Below, piece after piece: positions 1-9,120 of a stretch of DNA of 45,119 bases (positions are counted from its first letter, which is position 1; each line of letters opens with the position of its first letter). Source of the stretch: Pedobacter sp. HMWF019 (GTDB taxonomy: Bacteria > Bacteroidota > Bacteroidia > Sphingobacteriales > Sphingobacteriaceae); NCBI RefSeq assembly GCF_003061025.1, contig NZ_QAIL01000258.1:1-45119 (forward strand). The letters run 5' to 3'. Below the pieces are notes generated by a model, which was given only the letters and a program-made list of their open reading frames with translations, did no database searches and was not told the DNA's origin. The position numbers and the translations under genes are program-made.

Positions 1-69
1 TTTTATAAATAATGCTGGTCTGAGCAATTAAATTAGGTTAATATTAATTAGGCAACTTAATATTATTTC

Positions 70-1185
70 TTAAGCCAGTGCCTGTTCTAAATCTGCGATT
101 AGATCATCAATGTGTTCAAGCCCCGCAGAGATGCGTACAAGGTTCTGCGGCGTTTTGGTATCCGGACCTTCTACAGACGCGCGGTGTTCAATTAAGCTCT
201 CTACGCCACCTAAACTTGTGGCCTGAGCAAATAACCGGACTTTGTTGACCAGGGCTTTTGCTTGTTCTGCCCCTCCTTTTACAAGGATAGATAGCATTCC
301 TCCAAAAGCACTCATTTGTTTGCTTGCAATCTTGTGATCCGGATGCGAAGAAAGACCAGGATAATAAACTGCTTCAACATTTTGATGTTTCTCCAGAAAT
401 CTGGCCAATGCCAGGCCGTTGGATGAATGACCCTGCATCCGATATGCCAGAGTTTTAAGACTTCTGAGTAGGAGGAAGCAATCAAATGGCGAGGGAACCG
501 CACCACCTATTTGCTGAATATTTCTGATCTTTTCCCAAAATGCATCTTTTTTTGCAGTGATTAGGGCCCCGCCCAAAACATCACTGTGTCCGCCAATATA
601 TTTTGTAGTGGAATGCATCACCAGATCAGCGCCAAGCAACAGTGGATTTTGCAGGGAAGGAGATGCAAAGGTACTGTCGCAGGCAAAAATTAGCCCATGC
701 TTTGTTGAAATCTCAGCAAGGACCGCAATATCTGTAATTTTTAGCAGGGGATTAGAAGGTGTTTCTGCCCAGATCAGCACAGTATTTGATCTTATATAAG
801 TTTCAATTTGCGCTGTGTCTGTCAGATCGATAAAATCAAAGGTCAGAGTGTCTGCAAAAATGGACTGTAATTGTTTCTTAAAACCCCAATACATGTCATC
901 AGGTGCAATAATGTGGCTTCCAGGCTTTAATGCCTGAAAAACGGCCATCCCAGCGGTATTTCCTGAAGAAAATGTACATGCATCCTGACCTTTTTCCAAT
1001 TCAGTAAGCACTTTTTCCAGGGCATTTCTGTTAGGATTACTGACACGACTGTACATATGGCCACCAGGATAATTGCCATGTTCATCCCGAAGAAAGGTTG
1101 TAGATAAGCTGATTGGAGAAGTAACATCGCCAGTTGCGCTTTTTATGAGGTTTCCACTATGTATAGCCAGGGTTTCAGGTTTCAT
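70..1185 (-). CDS. Cys/Met-metabolism PLP enzyme (cystathionine gamma-synthase/lyase type)
   Basis: This is a PLP-dependent transsulfuration enzyme of the Cys/Met metabolism family, acting in the cytoplasm on cystathionine or an activated homoserine. The 371 residues match the family's usual 370-400. The YSRVSNPNR substrate/phosphate motif is at about residue 45, ETPSNP at about 141, and the PLP lysine is K195 in HSTTKYIGGHSD. The sequence alone does not separate synthase (MetB) from lyase (MetC/CGL), so no symbol is given. The gene stands alone, divergent from the lipoprotein gene at 1297. A TAAATTTG box lies 36 bases before the ATG. I saw no SAM riboswitch in the short leader. Confidence 0.9.
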   Translation of the reverse strand: MKPETLAIHSGNLIKSATGDVTSPISLSTTFLRDEHGNYPGGHMYSRVSNPNRNALEKVLTELEKGQDACTFSSGNTAGMAVFQALKPGSHIIAPDDMYWGFKKQLQSIFADTLTFDFIDLTDTAQIETYIRSNTVLIWAETPSNPLLKITDIAVLAEISTKHGLIFACDSTFASPSLQNPLLLGADLVMHSTTKYIGGHSDVLGGALITAKKDAFWEKIRNIQQIGGAVPSPFDCFLLLRSLKTLAYRMQGHSSNGLALARFLEKHQNVEAVYYPGLSSHPDHKIASKQMSAFGGMLSILVKGGAEQAKALVNKVRLFAQATSLGGVESLIEHRASVEGPDTKTPQNLVRISAGLEHIDDLIADLEQALA

Positions 1186-1221
1186 TGTATGCAGAATTTA
1201 GGTTGATTCATATAGATACCA

Positions 1222-1229
1222 CAAATTTA
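1222..1229 (-). promoter_or_regulatory. Bacteroidota -7 box for the Cys/Met enzyme gene
   Basis: TAAATTTG on the minus strand fits the Bacteroidota -7 consensus TAnnTTTG and lies 36 bases before the start codon at 1185. No clear TTTG -33 element was seen at the usual spacing, so the call rests on the box and its position. Confidence 0.45.
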
Positions 1230-1296
1230 TAGGATAAAATGAGAACTGCAGTTTTTTTGGCAAGATTTATGCATTGTTTCAATCAAAATAAAGAAC

Positions 1297-1791
1297 ATGA
1301 AAAGAATATTAGTTATAGCAGCCATTTTATGCAGTTCATTAATGGTTTTGCAAAGTTGCTCAACCACTAAAAACAGTTCCGCTTCAGCTAATCTGAAAAG
1401 AGGAAACGTAACTGGTAACTGGGTATTAAATGATATAACTTTCGAAGGTATTCCATCTATTGCGGTAAGGTCTCTGTTTGATGAGCCTTCTTATAAATGC
1501 TTTATAGGAAGTACGTGGCGTTTAACAAACAGCGGTAATGGGAGTTATTCTTTGCCTGGAGGAAATGAATGTGCAGCTAAGACACAAACTATATTCTGGT
1601 CAGTAAGTACCGGTGATCAGACTTTTCAATTCAAAAAATTATATGAAGGCGATAAAGCAAAAAATGTGACTTCAGGTTACAGACTGGTACTGGCTTCGAC
1701 ATCAGATAATAATTTAGTAATAAAATCACCTATAGAGTATGGAAATACCACAGCTTACGTGGTCATGAATTTCTCTAAGGCAGCAAAATAA
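1297..1791 (+). CDS. Small lipoprotein, lipocalin-like
   Basis: The product is a 164-residue exported lipoprotein. The N-terminus has a short basic stretch, a hydrophobic core and a lipobox ending LQSC at about residue 21, followed by a Ser/Asn-rich linker. The mature part begins GNWVLNDITFEG and is rich in short beta-like segments, resembling the lipocalin-like proteins of Bacteroidota that start with a G-x-W strand. Two cysteines (C69 and C92 by my count) could form a disulfide. The function is unknown. The gene is monocistronic: divergent from the Cys/Met gene and followed by a strong terminator. The lipoprotein call is firm; the fold is an inference. Confidence 0.75.
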   Translation: MKRILVIAAILCSSLMVLQSCSTTKNSSASANLKRGNVTGNWVLNDITFEGIPSIAVRSLFDEPSYKCFIGSTWRLTNSGNGSYSLPGGNECAAKTQTIFWSVSTGDQTFQFKKLYEGDKAKNVTSGYRLVLASTSDNNLVIKSPIEYGNTTAYVVMNFSKAAK

Positions 1792-1820
1792 TTTGGTTAG
1801 TATATTTGGTTTAGGTTGAA

Positions 1821-1848
1821 AAGGGGCTCTGGTTAAGCCCCTTTTTTT
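1821..1848 (+). terminator. Rho-independent terminator of the lipoprotein gene
   Basis: AAGGGGCT (1821-1828) pairs with AGCCCCTT (1836-1843) around a 7-base loop. The 3' arm runs into a T stretch ending at 1848. It lies 30 bases after the lipoprotein stop codon. Confidence 0.85.
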
Positions 1849-1855
1849 GTACCCG

Positions 1856-1863
1856 TAAATTTG
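1856..1863 (+). promoter_or_regulatory. Bacteroidota -7 box for the small acidic protein gene
   Basis: TAAATTTG matches TAnnTTTG and ends 15 bases before the ATG at 1879. It sits directly behind the upstream terminator. The in-frame TTG at 1861 is part of this box, which argues against using that TTG as a start codon. Confidence 0.45.
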
Positions 1864-1878
1864 TCTTACTTTTACCGT

Positions 1879-2145
1879 ATGGAAAACGAGGATAAAAACC
1901 CTTACGTGCTTTTTACGGCTCAAATACTAAAAGACTGGAAGGATAATGACGTGAATTATGTAAAAATAGTAGAACTGGATGCAGGAATGGCAGTTAAATT
2001 TTTTGAACTTATTCCCAATTCAGAAATACCAGATGCAGCAGAAACAATTTATAGCATTCATTCAGAAGATGTTAATGAGCTTCTTGAACCGAGCAATAAG
2101 GTTAAGTTCCTTGTGCATGAAATTTATCTGGAGGAAGAAGATTAA
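1879..2145 (+). CDS. Small acidic protein of unknown function (88 aa)
   Basis: This cytoplasmic protein of 88 residues has no signal peptide or membrane segment and an acidic tail ending in EEED. I chose the ATG at 1879. An upstream TTG at 1861 would add six residues but lies inside the likely -7 promoter box. I do not recognise the family. The sequence alternates short hydrophobic and acidic stretches, as expected of a small folded domain. It is convergent with purL, with a shared hairpin between them. Confidence 0.65.
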   Translation: MENEDKNPYVLFTAQILKDWKDNDVNYVKIVELDAGMAVKFFELIPNSEIPDAAETIYSIHSEDVNELLEPSNKVKFLVHEIYLEEED

Positions 2146-2150
2146 AAATC

Positions 2151-2189
2151 AAAAAAGGGGTTTATGAAAATTATTCATAAACCCCTTTG
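2151..2189 (-). terminator. Terminator of purL
   Basis: A perfect 15-bp stem, AAAGGGGTTTATGAA at 2154-2168 with its complement at 2174-2188, encloses a 5-base loop. The A run at 2151-2156 becomes the U tail on the minus strand, so this chiefly ends purL. It may also slow transcription from the small gene on the plus strand. Confidence 0.85.
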
Positions 2190-2209
2190 GTCTAAATTTA
2201 ATAGGTTTC

Positions 2210-5200
2210 TTAAGCCTGATTCTCTTCCACCCACTTCCGGGCATTAACAAAGGCCTCCATCCATGGAGATACTTCGTCTTTACGACCTGCAGGATAGTTT
2301 GCCCAGTGCCACTGGAATAATGAACGTTCAATATGTGGCATCATCACCAGGTGTCTTCCTGTATTGTCGCACATCATTGCCGTATTGTAATCAGATCCAT
2401 TCGGGTTTGCCGGATAAGTTTGATAAGCATATTTCGCCACAATTGTATACTGATCTTCAGCATAAGGTAAATGGAATTTACCTTCACCATGTGAAACCCA
2501 TACACCTAAGGTGCTGCCTGCCAGACTAGAAAGCATTACCGAGTGGTTTTCCTGTATAGTAAGCGACGTAAAAATGCTCTCATGTTTATGACTTTCGTTG
2601 TGAAGCATTTTAGGTTTGTCAGTATGATCCGGATTGATCAGGCCAAGTTCTACAAACAACTGGCAACCGTTACAGATTCCAACAGATAAAGTATCCGGGC
2701 GTTTGAAGAAATTCTCAAGAGCTATTTTCGCTTTTTCATTGTACATAAATGCACCAGCCCAGCCTTTAGCAGATCCAAGAACATCTGAATTGGAGAAACC
2801 ACCTACAGCACCAATGAACTGAATATCTTCTAAAGTTTCTCTTCCTGAAATTAGGTCAGTCATGTGTACATCCTTTACATCAAAACCAGCAAGATACATT
2901 GCATTGGCTAATTCACGCTCCGAGTTACTCCCTTTTTCGCGGATCACTGCAGCTTTAGGCCTTGGTTTAGAAGCATCAATTGTTGGCTTTTTTCCATCAA
3001 ACTGTAATGGAAAAGTATAGTTTAAGACGTGGTTTTTATAATTGTCAAAGCGTTCTTGTGCTTTAACCGGACCACTTTGTTTCTTATCCAGTAAATATGA
3101 AGTTTTAAACCATACGTCCCGAAGATGATCAATGTCAAGACTCAGTTTTTCACCATGGTTGGTCACCTCAAGCGTTGCCGAAGAGGTTACTGTACCTATT
3201 TTATGGAAAGCAATATTGTTCGCTGCAAGAATGGCTTCCACATCACTGTTTGCCTGGAATACTACGCCAATATTTTCTGCAAAAAGAACTTTAATGCTGT
3301 CTTTCTCTTTCAAAGGGGAAAGATCTATTGATGCACCAAGGTTACGGTCTGCAAAACAAAGTTCTAATAAAGTAGTAATTAAGCCACCACTGCCAATATC
3401 ATGTCCAGCCTGGATTTTTTCTGTTTTGATGAGTTCCTGTAAAGTATCGAAAGCGATTTTAAATTGTGCAGCCTCTTTTACGTCTGGCGTTTCGTTACCT
3501 ATCCGGTTCATAATCTGCGCAAAAGAAGAACCACCCAATTTGTACTCATCATTAGACAAATTAATATAATAAATATCGCCTCCATCTTTTTGAAGTACAG
3601 GTTCCACTACCTGGGTAATGTCACTGCAATTTCCAGCTGCCGAAATGATGACTGTACCCGGGGCAATCACCTCATCATTTTTATATTTTTGTTTCATTGA
3701 CAGGGAATCCTTACCCGTTGGGATATTGATTCCAAGTTCAATTGCAAAGTCAGAACAAGCTTTAACAGCTGCATATAACCTGGCGTCCTCACCTTCATTT
3801 TTACAAGCCCACATCCAGTTTGCAGAAAGTGAAACACTTTTTAAGCCATCTTTTAGAGGTGCCCAGAGAATATTGGACAGCGATTCTGCAATTGCGATGC
3901 GGCTTCCTGCTGCGGGGTCGATTAAAGCAGATAGGGGAGCATGTCCAACAGAAGTTGCAATACCTTCTTTACCTTGGAAATCCAGTGCCATAACACCGCA
4001 GTTGTTCAAAGGCAATTGTAAAGGACCTGCACATTGCTGTTTGGCAACACGACCACCCACACAGCGGTCAACCTTGTTGGTTAGCCAGTCTTTGGATGCT
4101 ACTGCCTCCAGTTGAAGAACCTGTTCCAGGTAAGTGTTGAAATCTGCTGCATTATAAGTTACCGGCTGGTATTTTCGATCTACAGTTTTATCTTCCATCA
4201 CGACTTTTGGCGAACTGCCAAACATGTCCTTTAGTTCAAGATCCATCGGTTTGGCACCGGTGGTTGCAGATTCAAAGGTGAAACGATGATCGCCGGTAAC
4301 TGTACCAACAGTATACATGGGTGAGCGCTCCCGGTCTGCAATTTTCTGCAGTGTAGAAATATGCTCCTGACCAATAACCAAACCCATACGTTCCTGAGAT
4401 TCATTGCCAATGATTTCTTTAGCCGAGAGGGTAGGATCGCCAACTGGTAATTTATCCAGGTCAATTTTGCCGCCGGTTTCTTCCACCAATTCAGAAAGAC
4501 AGTTCAGGTGGCCACCTGCTCCGTGGTCATGTATGGAGACAATTGTATTATGTTCACTTTCTACCATACCACGAACGGCATTGGCTGCTCTTTTCTGCAT
4601 TTCAGGGTTAGAGCGTTGGATCGCATTTAGTTCTATACCAGAACCTAAAGCACCAGTATCTGCTGAGGATACAGCGGCACCCCCCATACCAATTCTATAG
4701 TTTTCACCACCAAGGATGACAATTTTATCACCTGTTTCCGGTTTGTGTTTTTGACTTTGGCTTGCTTTACCATAACCCACACCGCCTGCAAGCATAATCA
4801 CTTTGTCGAATCCAAGTTTACGGTCTTCTTCTTCGTGTTCAAAAGTAAGAACAGATCCTGTAATCAATGGCTGGCCAAATTTATTTCCAAAATCAGAAGC
4901 CCCGTTGGAAGCCTTGATCAGAATATCCATTGGTGTCTGATACAGCCATTGTCTCTCTTCTACGCCTTTTTCCCACGGACGGTTTTCTTCCAGTCTGGAA
5001 AGCGCAGTCATATATACTGCTGTACCTGCCAGTGGAAGAGAGCCCTGTCCACCAGCCAGCCTGTCTCTGATTTCACCACCAGATCCTGTTGCTGCACCGT
5101 TAAATGGCTCAACAGTGGTTGGGAAATTGTGAGTTTCGGCTTTGATAGAGATGACCGATTCAAAATCACTTATTTTATAATAATCAGGTTCATCTGCACG

Positions 5201-5875
5201 TTTCGGTGCAAATTGCTGAACTTTTGGCCCTTTAATAAAGGCTACATTATCTTTGTAGGCTGAAACAATATCGTTTGGATTTTCTTCAGATGTCTTGCGA
5301 ATCAATTTAAAAAGTGACGACGGCTGCTCTACTCCATCAATCACAAATTTACCGTTAAAAATTTTATGGCGGCAATGCTCTGAATTGACCTGCGAAAAAC
5401 CAAAAACTTCAGAATCTGTCAAGGCCCTGCCAAGTCTTTGTGATAATTCGTTCAAATAATTTACTTCTTCGTCACTTAAAGATAGTCCTTCTTGTTTGTT
5501 GTAAGCGGCAATGTCCTTGATTTCCAAAATTGGTTCAGGCTGAACATTGATGCTGAATAAATACTGATTAAGCTCACTGAACTTTTGCGAAAGCATTGGG
5601 TCAAAATCAATAAAATTGCTTTCTACCCGTTGAAATTCCTCAATTCTAACAATATCCTTAATATCCATATTCTGGGTAATCTCTACGGCATTGGTACTCC
5701 AGGGGGTCACCATCGCTGCACGCGGTCCAACAAAATAATCTGTCAGGACGTTTTCTTTGCAGATTTGTGCGCCGCCAAAGAGCCATTGTAATTTCGTAAT
5801 ATCATCAGGGGAAAGGTTTCGTTCTATTTGTAAAGCGAAAACCGTTTTGGATTGGCTTGAGAAGAAATAAATCAT
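2210..5875 (-). CDS. purL: Phosphoribosylformylglycinamidine synthase, single-chain
   Basis: FGAM synthase catalyses the fourth step of purine synthesis, turning FGAR, ATP and glutamine into FGAM. This is the long single-chain form (about 1221 residues), with an N-terminal PurS-like part, two AIR-synthase-like ATP-binding halves and a C-terminal glutamine amidotransferase domain. The amidotransferase nucleophile is the first Cys of GICNGCQ, and the catalytic His/Glu lie in MPHIER near the C-terminus. I start at the ATG at 5875. The longer reading frame begins with a TTG at 5896 that is part of a TAAATTTG promoter box. The gene lies downstream of the betaine transporter on the same strand but seems to have its own promoter and terminator. 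Confidence 0.96.
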   Translation of the reverse strand: MIYFFSSQSKTVFALQIERNLSPDDITKLQWLFGGAQICKENVLTDYFVGPRAAMVTPWSTNAVEITQNMDIKDIVRIEEFQRVESNFIDFDPMLSQKFSELNQYLFSINVQPEPILEIKDIAAYNKQEGLSLSDEEVNYLNELSQRLGRALTDSEVFGFSQVNSEHCRHKIFNGKFVIDGVEQPSSLFKLIRKTSEENPNDIVSAYKDNVAFIKGPKVQQFAPKRADEPDYYKISDFESVISIKAETHNFPTTVEPFNGAATGSGGEIRDRLAGGQGSLPLAGTAVYMTALSRLEENRPWEKGVEERQWLYQTPMDILIKASNGASDFGNKFGQPLITGSVLTFEHEEEDRKLGFDKVIMLAGGVGYGKASQSQKHKPETGDKIVILGGENYRIGMGGAAVSSADTGALGSGIELNAIQRSNPEMQKRAANAVRGMVESEHNTIVSIHDHGAGGHLNCLSELVEETGGKIDLDKLPVGDPTLSAKEIIGNESQERMGLVIGQEHISTLQKIADRERSPMYTVGTVTGDHRFTFESATTGAKPMDLELKDMFGSSPKVVMEDKTVDRKYQPVTYNAADFNTYLEQVLQLEAVASKDWLTNKVDRCVGGRVAKQQCAGPLQLPLNNCGVMALDFQGKEGIATSVGHAPLSALIDPAAGSRIAIAESLSNILWAPLKDGLKSVSLSANWMWACKNEGEDARLYAAVKACSDFAIELGINIPTGKDSLSMKQKYKNDEVIAPGTVIISAAGNCSDITQVVEPVLQKDGGDIYYINLSNDEYKLGGSSFAQIMNRIGNETPDVKEAAQFKIAFDTLQELIKTEKIQAGHDIGSGGLITTLLELCFADRNLGASIDLSPLKEKDSIKVLFAENIGVVFQANSDVEAILAANNIAFHKIGTVTSSATLEVTNHGEKLSLDIDHLRDVWFKTSYLLDKKQSGPVKAQERFDNYKNHVLNYTFPLQFDGKKPTIDASKPRPKAAVIREKGSNSERELANAMYLAGFDVKDVHMTDLISGRETLEDIQFIGAVGGFSNSDVLGSAKGWAGAFMYNEKAKIALENFFKRPDTLSVGICNGCQLFVELGLINPDHTDKPKMLHNESHKHESIFTSLTIQENHSVMLSSLAGSTLGVWVSHGEGKFHLPYAEDQYTIVAKYAYQTYPANPNGSDYNTAMMCDNTGRHLVMMPHIERSLFQWHWANYPAGRKDEVSPWMEAFVNARKWVEENQA

Positions 5876-5893
5876 GCTTTTTTTTTGAAGATG

Positions 5894-5901
5894 CAAATTT
5901 A
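5894..5901 (-). promoter_or_regulatory. Bacteroidota -7 box for purL
   Basis: The minus strand reads TAAATTTG, matching TAnnTTTG, and ends 18 bases before the ATG at 5875. No clear -33 element is visible. Its overlap with the alternative TTG start supports the ATG. Confidence 0.45.
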
Positions 5902-5941
5902 GGTTAAAAAAACAGGATAAGCCATTTTTTGCGACTTGTTT

Positions 5942-6820
5942 TTAAATATCTTCTTTGGAAGAGCTGGTTTTTAGAAAAGAACTCATGTTCCGGCTAAAAT
6001 CCTGATGTTGGTTTAACCATTTTTCAACTGCAGTTCTTTCTTCATTGGTACCTTCTAAAGCTGCCATTAATGAGCCAAGTTGTTCTTCATCGAGCAGGAA
6101 GTTTCTAAAGAAGGAAGCTACCGCAGGGTTTGAGGCTACAAATTTTTTGTTGCTTATGGTTTGTATCGTTTCTGTACTTCCAAAAGCAGCTTTCGGATCT
6201 TTCAGAAATTTCAGCTTAAAATTGCTGAACATATAATGTGGCGACCAGCCTGTTACTACGACAGCCTGCTTTTTGTCTATGCTTTTCTTTAATATGGCGA
6301 GCATTGCTGCCTCACTTGAGGATTGAAGTTCCAGTTTTAAATTGTAATTTTTCACCGCAAGTTCAGCTTTGTTCATAATTCCAGCTCCAGCATCAATCCC
6401 GATGATTTTATGACCAAATAAAGAAGCGTTAGTGTTCAGTTCATCTATGTTATTAATGTTCACATAATCGGGAACTACGAAGCCAATTTGAGCAAGATTA
6501 AAATTGGTTCCTAAAACTTCAAGATCTGAACCGTATTTTTCCATATAGTCTTTGTGTGTTACAGGCATCCAGGTATCTAAAAAAACATCAGCATCTCCAC
6601 GGGCCACTGCCGCAAAAACAGGCGCAACATCTGCATTTTTCAATTCTACAGTGTAGCCTTCTCTTTCCAGCAGTACTTTAGACAGTTGAGTCATAGCATT
6701 GCCTTCTGCCCAATTGACATAAGCAATGGTCACTTTCTTTTTTGTACTGGGATTGTTGCAGGAAAAGAGGATTCCCGCCACAATGACCAATAATAATCTA
6801 TTGATGAATTTATATATCAT
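5942..6820 (-). CDS. Glycine betaine/proline-type ABC transporter, substrate-binding lipoprotein
   Basis: This is the substrate-binding protein of an OpuA/ProU-type compatible-solute importer, with 292 residues. It has a signal peptide with a lipobox-like ILFSC at about residue 21, so it is probably lipid-anchored outside the inner membrane. The mature start ...KVTIAYVNWAEGNAMT is typical of the OpuAC/ProX family. Further family features are the RGDADVFLDTWMPVTH segment and the WSPHYMF segment, whose aromatic residues usually form the cage for the quaternary amine. It is the last gene of the three-gene operon, 28 bases after the permease. The exact substrate (betaine, proline betaine, choline or carnitine) cannot be read from the sequence. 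Confidence 0.9.
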   Translation of the reverse strand: MIYKFINRLLLVIVAGILFSCNNPSTKKKVTIAYVNWAEGNAMTQLSKVLLEREGYTVELKNADVAPVFAAVARGDADVFLDTWMPVTHKDYMEKYGSDLEVLGTNFNLAQIGFVVPDYVNINNIDELNTNASLFGHKIIGIDAGAGIMNKAELAVKNYNLKLELQSSSEAAMLAILKKSIDKKQAVVVTGWSPHYMFSNFKLKFLKDPKAAFGSTETIQTISNKKFVASNPAVASFFRNFLLDEEQLGSLMAALEGTNEERTAVEKWLNQHQDFSRNMSSFLKTSSSKEDI

Positions 6821-6848
6821 ATCTTTTTAATTTAAATATTTTTCATTT

Positions 6849-7682
6849 TTATGAATGGAGCGCCTTCTTTCGGTTTGTTCCAAAAGATTGGGTGATGCGG
6901 TCCAGAATAATGGCCAGAATAACCACAGAAATGCCACCTTCAAAGCCGAGCCCTATTTTTAGTTGGGTAATGCCTTTAAGTACGGTTTCTCCCAGCCCAC
7001 CCGCTGCAATCATTGCAGAGATGACTACCATAGAGAGCGCCATCATAATGGTTTGATTTACTCCAGTCAATATTGTAGGTAGGGCGAGAGGCAATTCTAC
7101 TTTGAACAACAATTGTTTGGGGGTTGCTCCAAAGGAACGGGTCGCTTCAACAACGTCTTCAGGTACCTGACTAATGCCTAGTGTTGTTAAACGAACGGCT
7201 GGAGGCATAGCAAATATAATGGTTGCAAAAGCACCAGGTACTTTTCCCAGTCCGAAAAATAATACAGCGGGAATCAGATAAACAAATGCAGGCATAGTTT
7301 GCATAAAGTCAAGAACTGGCCGGATAATCTTCTTCGCCAATGGCTTTTTTGCTGCCCAAATGCCCAGAGGGATGCCCATTAATAAAGCCATAAAGGCCGA
7401 GGACAGAATCAGAGCCAATGTAGCCATTGTTTGCTCCCAGTAGCCCATTGCCCAGATCAGCGTCAAGCCGGCTAGCGTTAGAATTGTTATACCCAGGCCA
7501 GTCCTTTTCCAGGCCAGAAATGCAATGAGCATTATAACCACGAAAAACGGAGGGAACATCAGTATCCATTCTACAGAATTTACTACAGACTCTACCACTA
7601 CCTTGATCATATCAAATAAGGGCGCAAAATGCTTGGTTAGCCAGTTTATAAAATCTTCTATATAATTTCCTATATGTATCAT
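6849..7682 (-). CDS. Glycine betaine/proline-type ABC transporter permease
   Basis: This 277-residue inner-membrane permease is of the ProW/OpuAB type. Several hydrophobic helices are visible from about residue 45 onward. The cytoplasmic loop with the ATPase-coupling EAA motif reads EATRSFGATPKQLLFKVELP at about residues 179-198. A long N-terminal part before the first helix block is common in ProW proteins. Its ATG overlaps the stop of the ATPase gene by four bases (ATGA), so the two are translationally coupled. It forms the channel for the solute delivered by the lipoprotein encoded downstream. Confidence 0.93.
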   Translation of the reverse strand: MIHIGNYIEDFINWLTKHFAPLFDMIKVVVESVVNSVEWILMFPPFFVVIMLIAFLAWKRTGLGITILTLAGLTLIWAMGYWEQTMATLALILSSAFMALLMGIPLGIWAAKKPLAKKIIRPVLDFMQTMPAFVYLIPAVLFFGLGKVPGAFATIIFAMPPAVRLTTLGISQVPEDVVEATRSFGATPKQLLFKVELPLALPTILTGVNQTIMMALSMVVISAMIAAGGLGETVLKGITQLKIGLGFEGGISVVILAIILDRITQSFGTNRKKALHS

Positions 7683-8917
7683 ATGATTTCGTTTTGAAGG
7701 TGATCGATGGCGTTTCCGGTTATATTCTCCCAGGAGGTTCCGGTTGTTTCAATGAGCAGTGAGGTTTGTGCAACAATGCCTAGTAATTTGTTGTTATTCT
7801 TATTTACCACGGGTACTGCACGGCCATTCTCTGCAATAAAGGGAAGCATTTGTTCAACTGTTGTTTCGGGGTAGGCCACAGGGATATCTCTCCGAATGGC
7901 TTTTGCAATTACATGGTGGCCTTGGGATTTGATTTCCAACAGGTCTCTTAGATAAACAAACCCAAGAAATTCTTTGTCAATTGAAACTGCAGGCAATGTT
8001 GTGAGGCCGGAAACACGCATTTTTCTCAAACTTCCCTCAACGCCGTCTTTGCCTGCTATGGCCACTGTTGGTTTCTCAAACATCAAACTGGCCGCGGTGA
8101 TGATCGATTTTCGATCTACCTTTTCTACAAAAGAAGATACATAATCAGTTGCCGGATTGGTTAAAATCTCTTCGGGTGTGCCAATCTGTATAATTTCTCC
8201 ATCTTTCATTATGGCAATACGGTCGCCAAGTCGTATGGCTTCATCCAGATCATGCGTAATAAAAACGATGGTTTTATGCATGGTTTTCTGCAGGTCGATC
8301 AGTTCTTCCTGCATTTGTGTACGGATCAGAGGATCCAAAGCAGAAAAAGCTTCATCCATTAATAATATCTCCGGCTCATTGGCCAGCGCACGGGCTAAGC
8401 CTACCCGCTGTTGCATACCTCCTGATAGCGCATCTGTAGGTTGGTTTTCGTAGCCATTAAGTCCTACAAGCTCAATTACAGTTTTGGCTTTCTCTTCCCG
8501 TTCTGTTTCTGGTACTTGCTGAAGTTCCAGGCCAAAGGCTACATTTTCGAGAACCGAACGATGGGGCAGGAGGCCGAATTTCTGAAATACCATAGCCATT
8601 TCTTTGCGCCGAACTTCCTGAAGCTCTTTGTCTGTTAGACTGGTGATGTTCAGGCGGTCAAGGATTACTTTCCCTGATGTAGGTTCTATAAGTCTGTTCA
8701 GACAGCGGAGTAAACTGGATTTACCACTTCCTGATAAGCCCATTATGACAAAGAATTCGCCTTTTTCGATTTGAAAACTAGCTTCTTTAACCGCAATAGT
8801 GCATCCGGTCTGTTCAAGGATTTCTGCCTTGGATTTTCCCTCTTTTAAAAGTGAAAGTGCCTCTTCCTTTTCTTTTCCGAAAATTAGTGTGAGGTCTTCT
8901 ATTTTAAGTTTGGACAT
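7679..8917 (-). CDS. Glycine betaine/proline-type ABC transporter ATPase with CBS pair
   Basis: This is the ATP-binding subunit of the compatible-solute importer, ProV/OpuAA type. From the ATG at 8917 it has 412 residues. Walker A GLSGSGKSS is at about 60-68, the signature is LSGGMQQR, Walker B with the catalytic Glu is ILLMDEAFSALD, and the switch His is in THDLDEA. The last 130 residues form a CBS-domain pair, which in OpuA-type transporters senses ionic strength or nucleotides to gate transport. A longer frame would begin with GTG at 8953; I prefer the ATG because family N-termini begin near KLKIEDLTLIFG. The gene heads the operon behind a long leader. Confidence 0.93.
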   Translation of the reverse strand: MSKLKIEDLTLIFGKEKEEALSLLKEGKSKAEILEQTGCTIAVKEASFQIEKGEFFVIMGLSGSGKSSLLRCLNRLIEPTSGKVILDRLNITSLTDKELQEVRRKEMAMVFQKFGLLPHRSVLENVAFGLELQQVPETEREEKAKTVIELVGLNGYENQPTDALSGGMQQRVGLARALANEPEILLMDEAFSALDPLIRTQMQEELIDLQKTMHKTIVFITHDLDEAIRLGDRIAIMKDGEIIQIGTPEEILTNPATDYVSSFVEKVDRKSIITAASLMFEKPTVAIAGKDGVEGSLRKMRVSGLTTLPAVSIDKEFLGFVYLRDLLEIKSQGHHVIAKAIRRDIPVAYPETTVEQMLPFIAENGRAVPVVNKNNNKLLGIVAQTSLLIETTGTSWENITGNAIDHLQNEII

Positions 8918-9088
8918 ATTTAAAAAATTTACATATGATGGCTTAATGGCCACATATCTTAAATGCTTTAAAAAACATTAGTATTGAAAAATAAGGGTGA
9001 AATACCCAATGATATTTAAGCAGCTGTTACTTTACGAATAGACGCACGAAGGGCGTATTTAACGAGGCTGTTTAAATTAAAAACATTG
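8918..9088 (-). promoter_or_regulatory. Long 5' leader of the betaine transporter operon
   Basis: About 165 bases separate the predicted transcription start from the ATPase ATG; other leaders in the window that have a visible -7 box are under 40 bases. On the minus strand the leader contains several weak hairpins (TGTTT/AAACA, ACGC/GCGT, GGGT/ACCC, the last followed by a T-rich stretch). A better one at 8933-8957, arms ATATGTGGC and GCCATCATAT with one bulge, lies 15 bases before the ATG. A tiny frame, MWPLSHHM then stop, also lies there. I recognise no known riboswitch. Confidence 0.4.
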
Positions 9089-9120
9089 CAAAGGTAAGAA
9101 AAAAATAACGAATAGTCAAA
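9089..9120 (-). promoter_or_regulatory. Promoter of the betaine transporter operon
   Basis: On the minus strand TTTG (9120-9117), then 20 bases, then TACCTTTG (9096-9089) match both elements of the Bacteroidota housekeeping promoter, TTTG-N19..21-TAnnTTTG. This is the only place in the window where I found both elements at the expected spacing. Transcription should begin near 9084. Confidence 0.65.

Noticed and set aside
1186..1296. SAM riboswitch upstream of the Cys/Met gene
   Set aside because: The leader is about 35 bases, too short for any known SAM riboswitch, and no characteristic stems are present.
4745..5263. 172-residue open frame on the plus strand within purL
   Set aside because: It lies fully antisense to a clearly conserved enzyme, has a Cys/Phe-rich shadow composition and no promoter or start signals.
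8954..9088. Known riboswitch in the betaine transporter leader
   Set aside because: The hairpins are short and do not match any riboswitch class I know; kept only as an unassigned leader.
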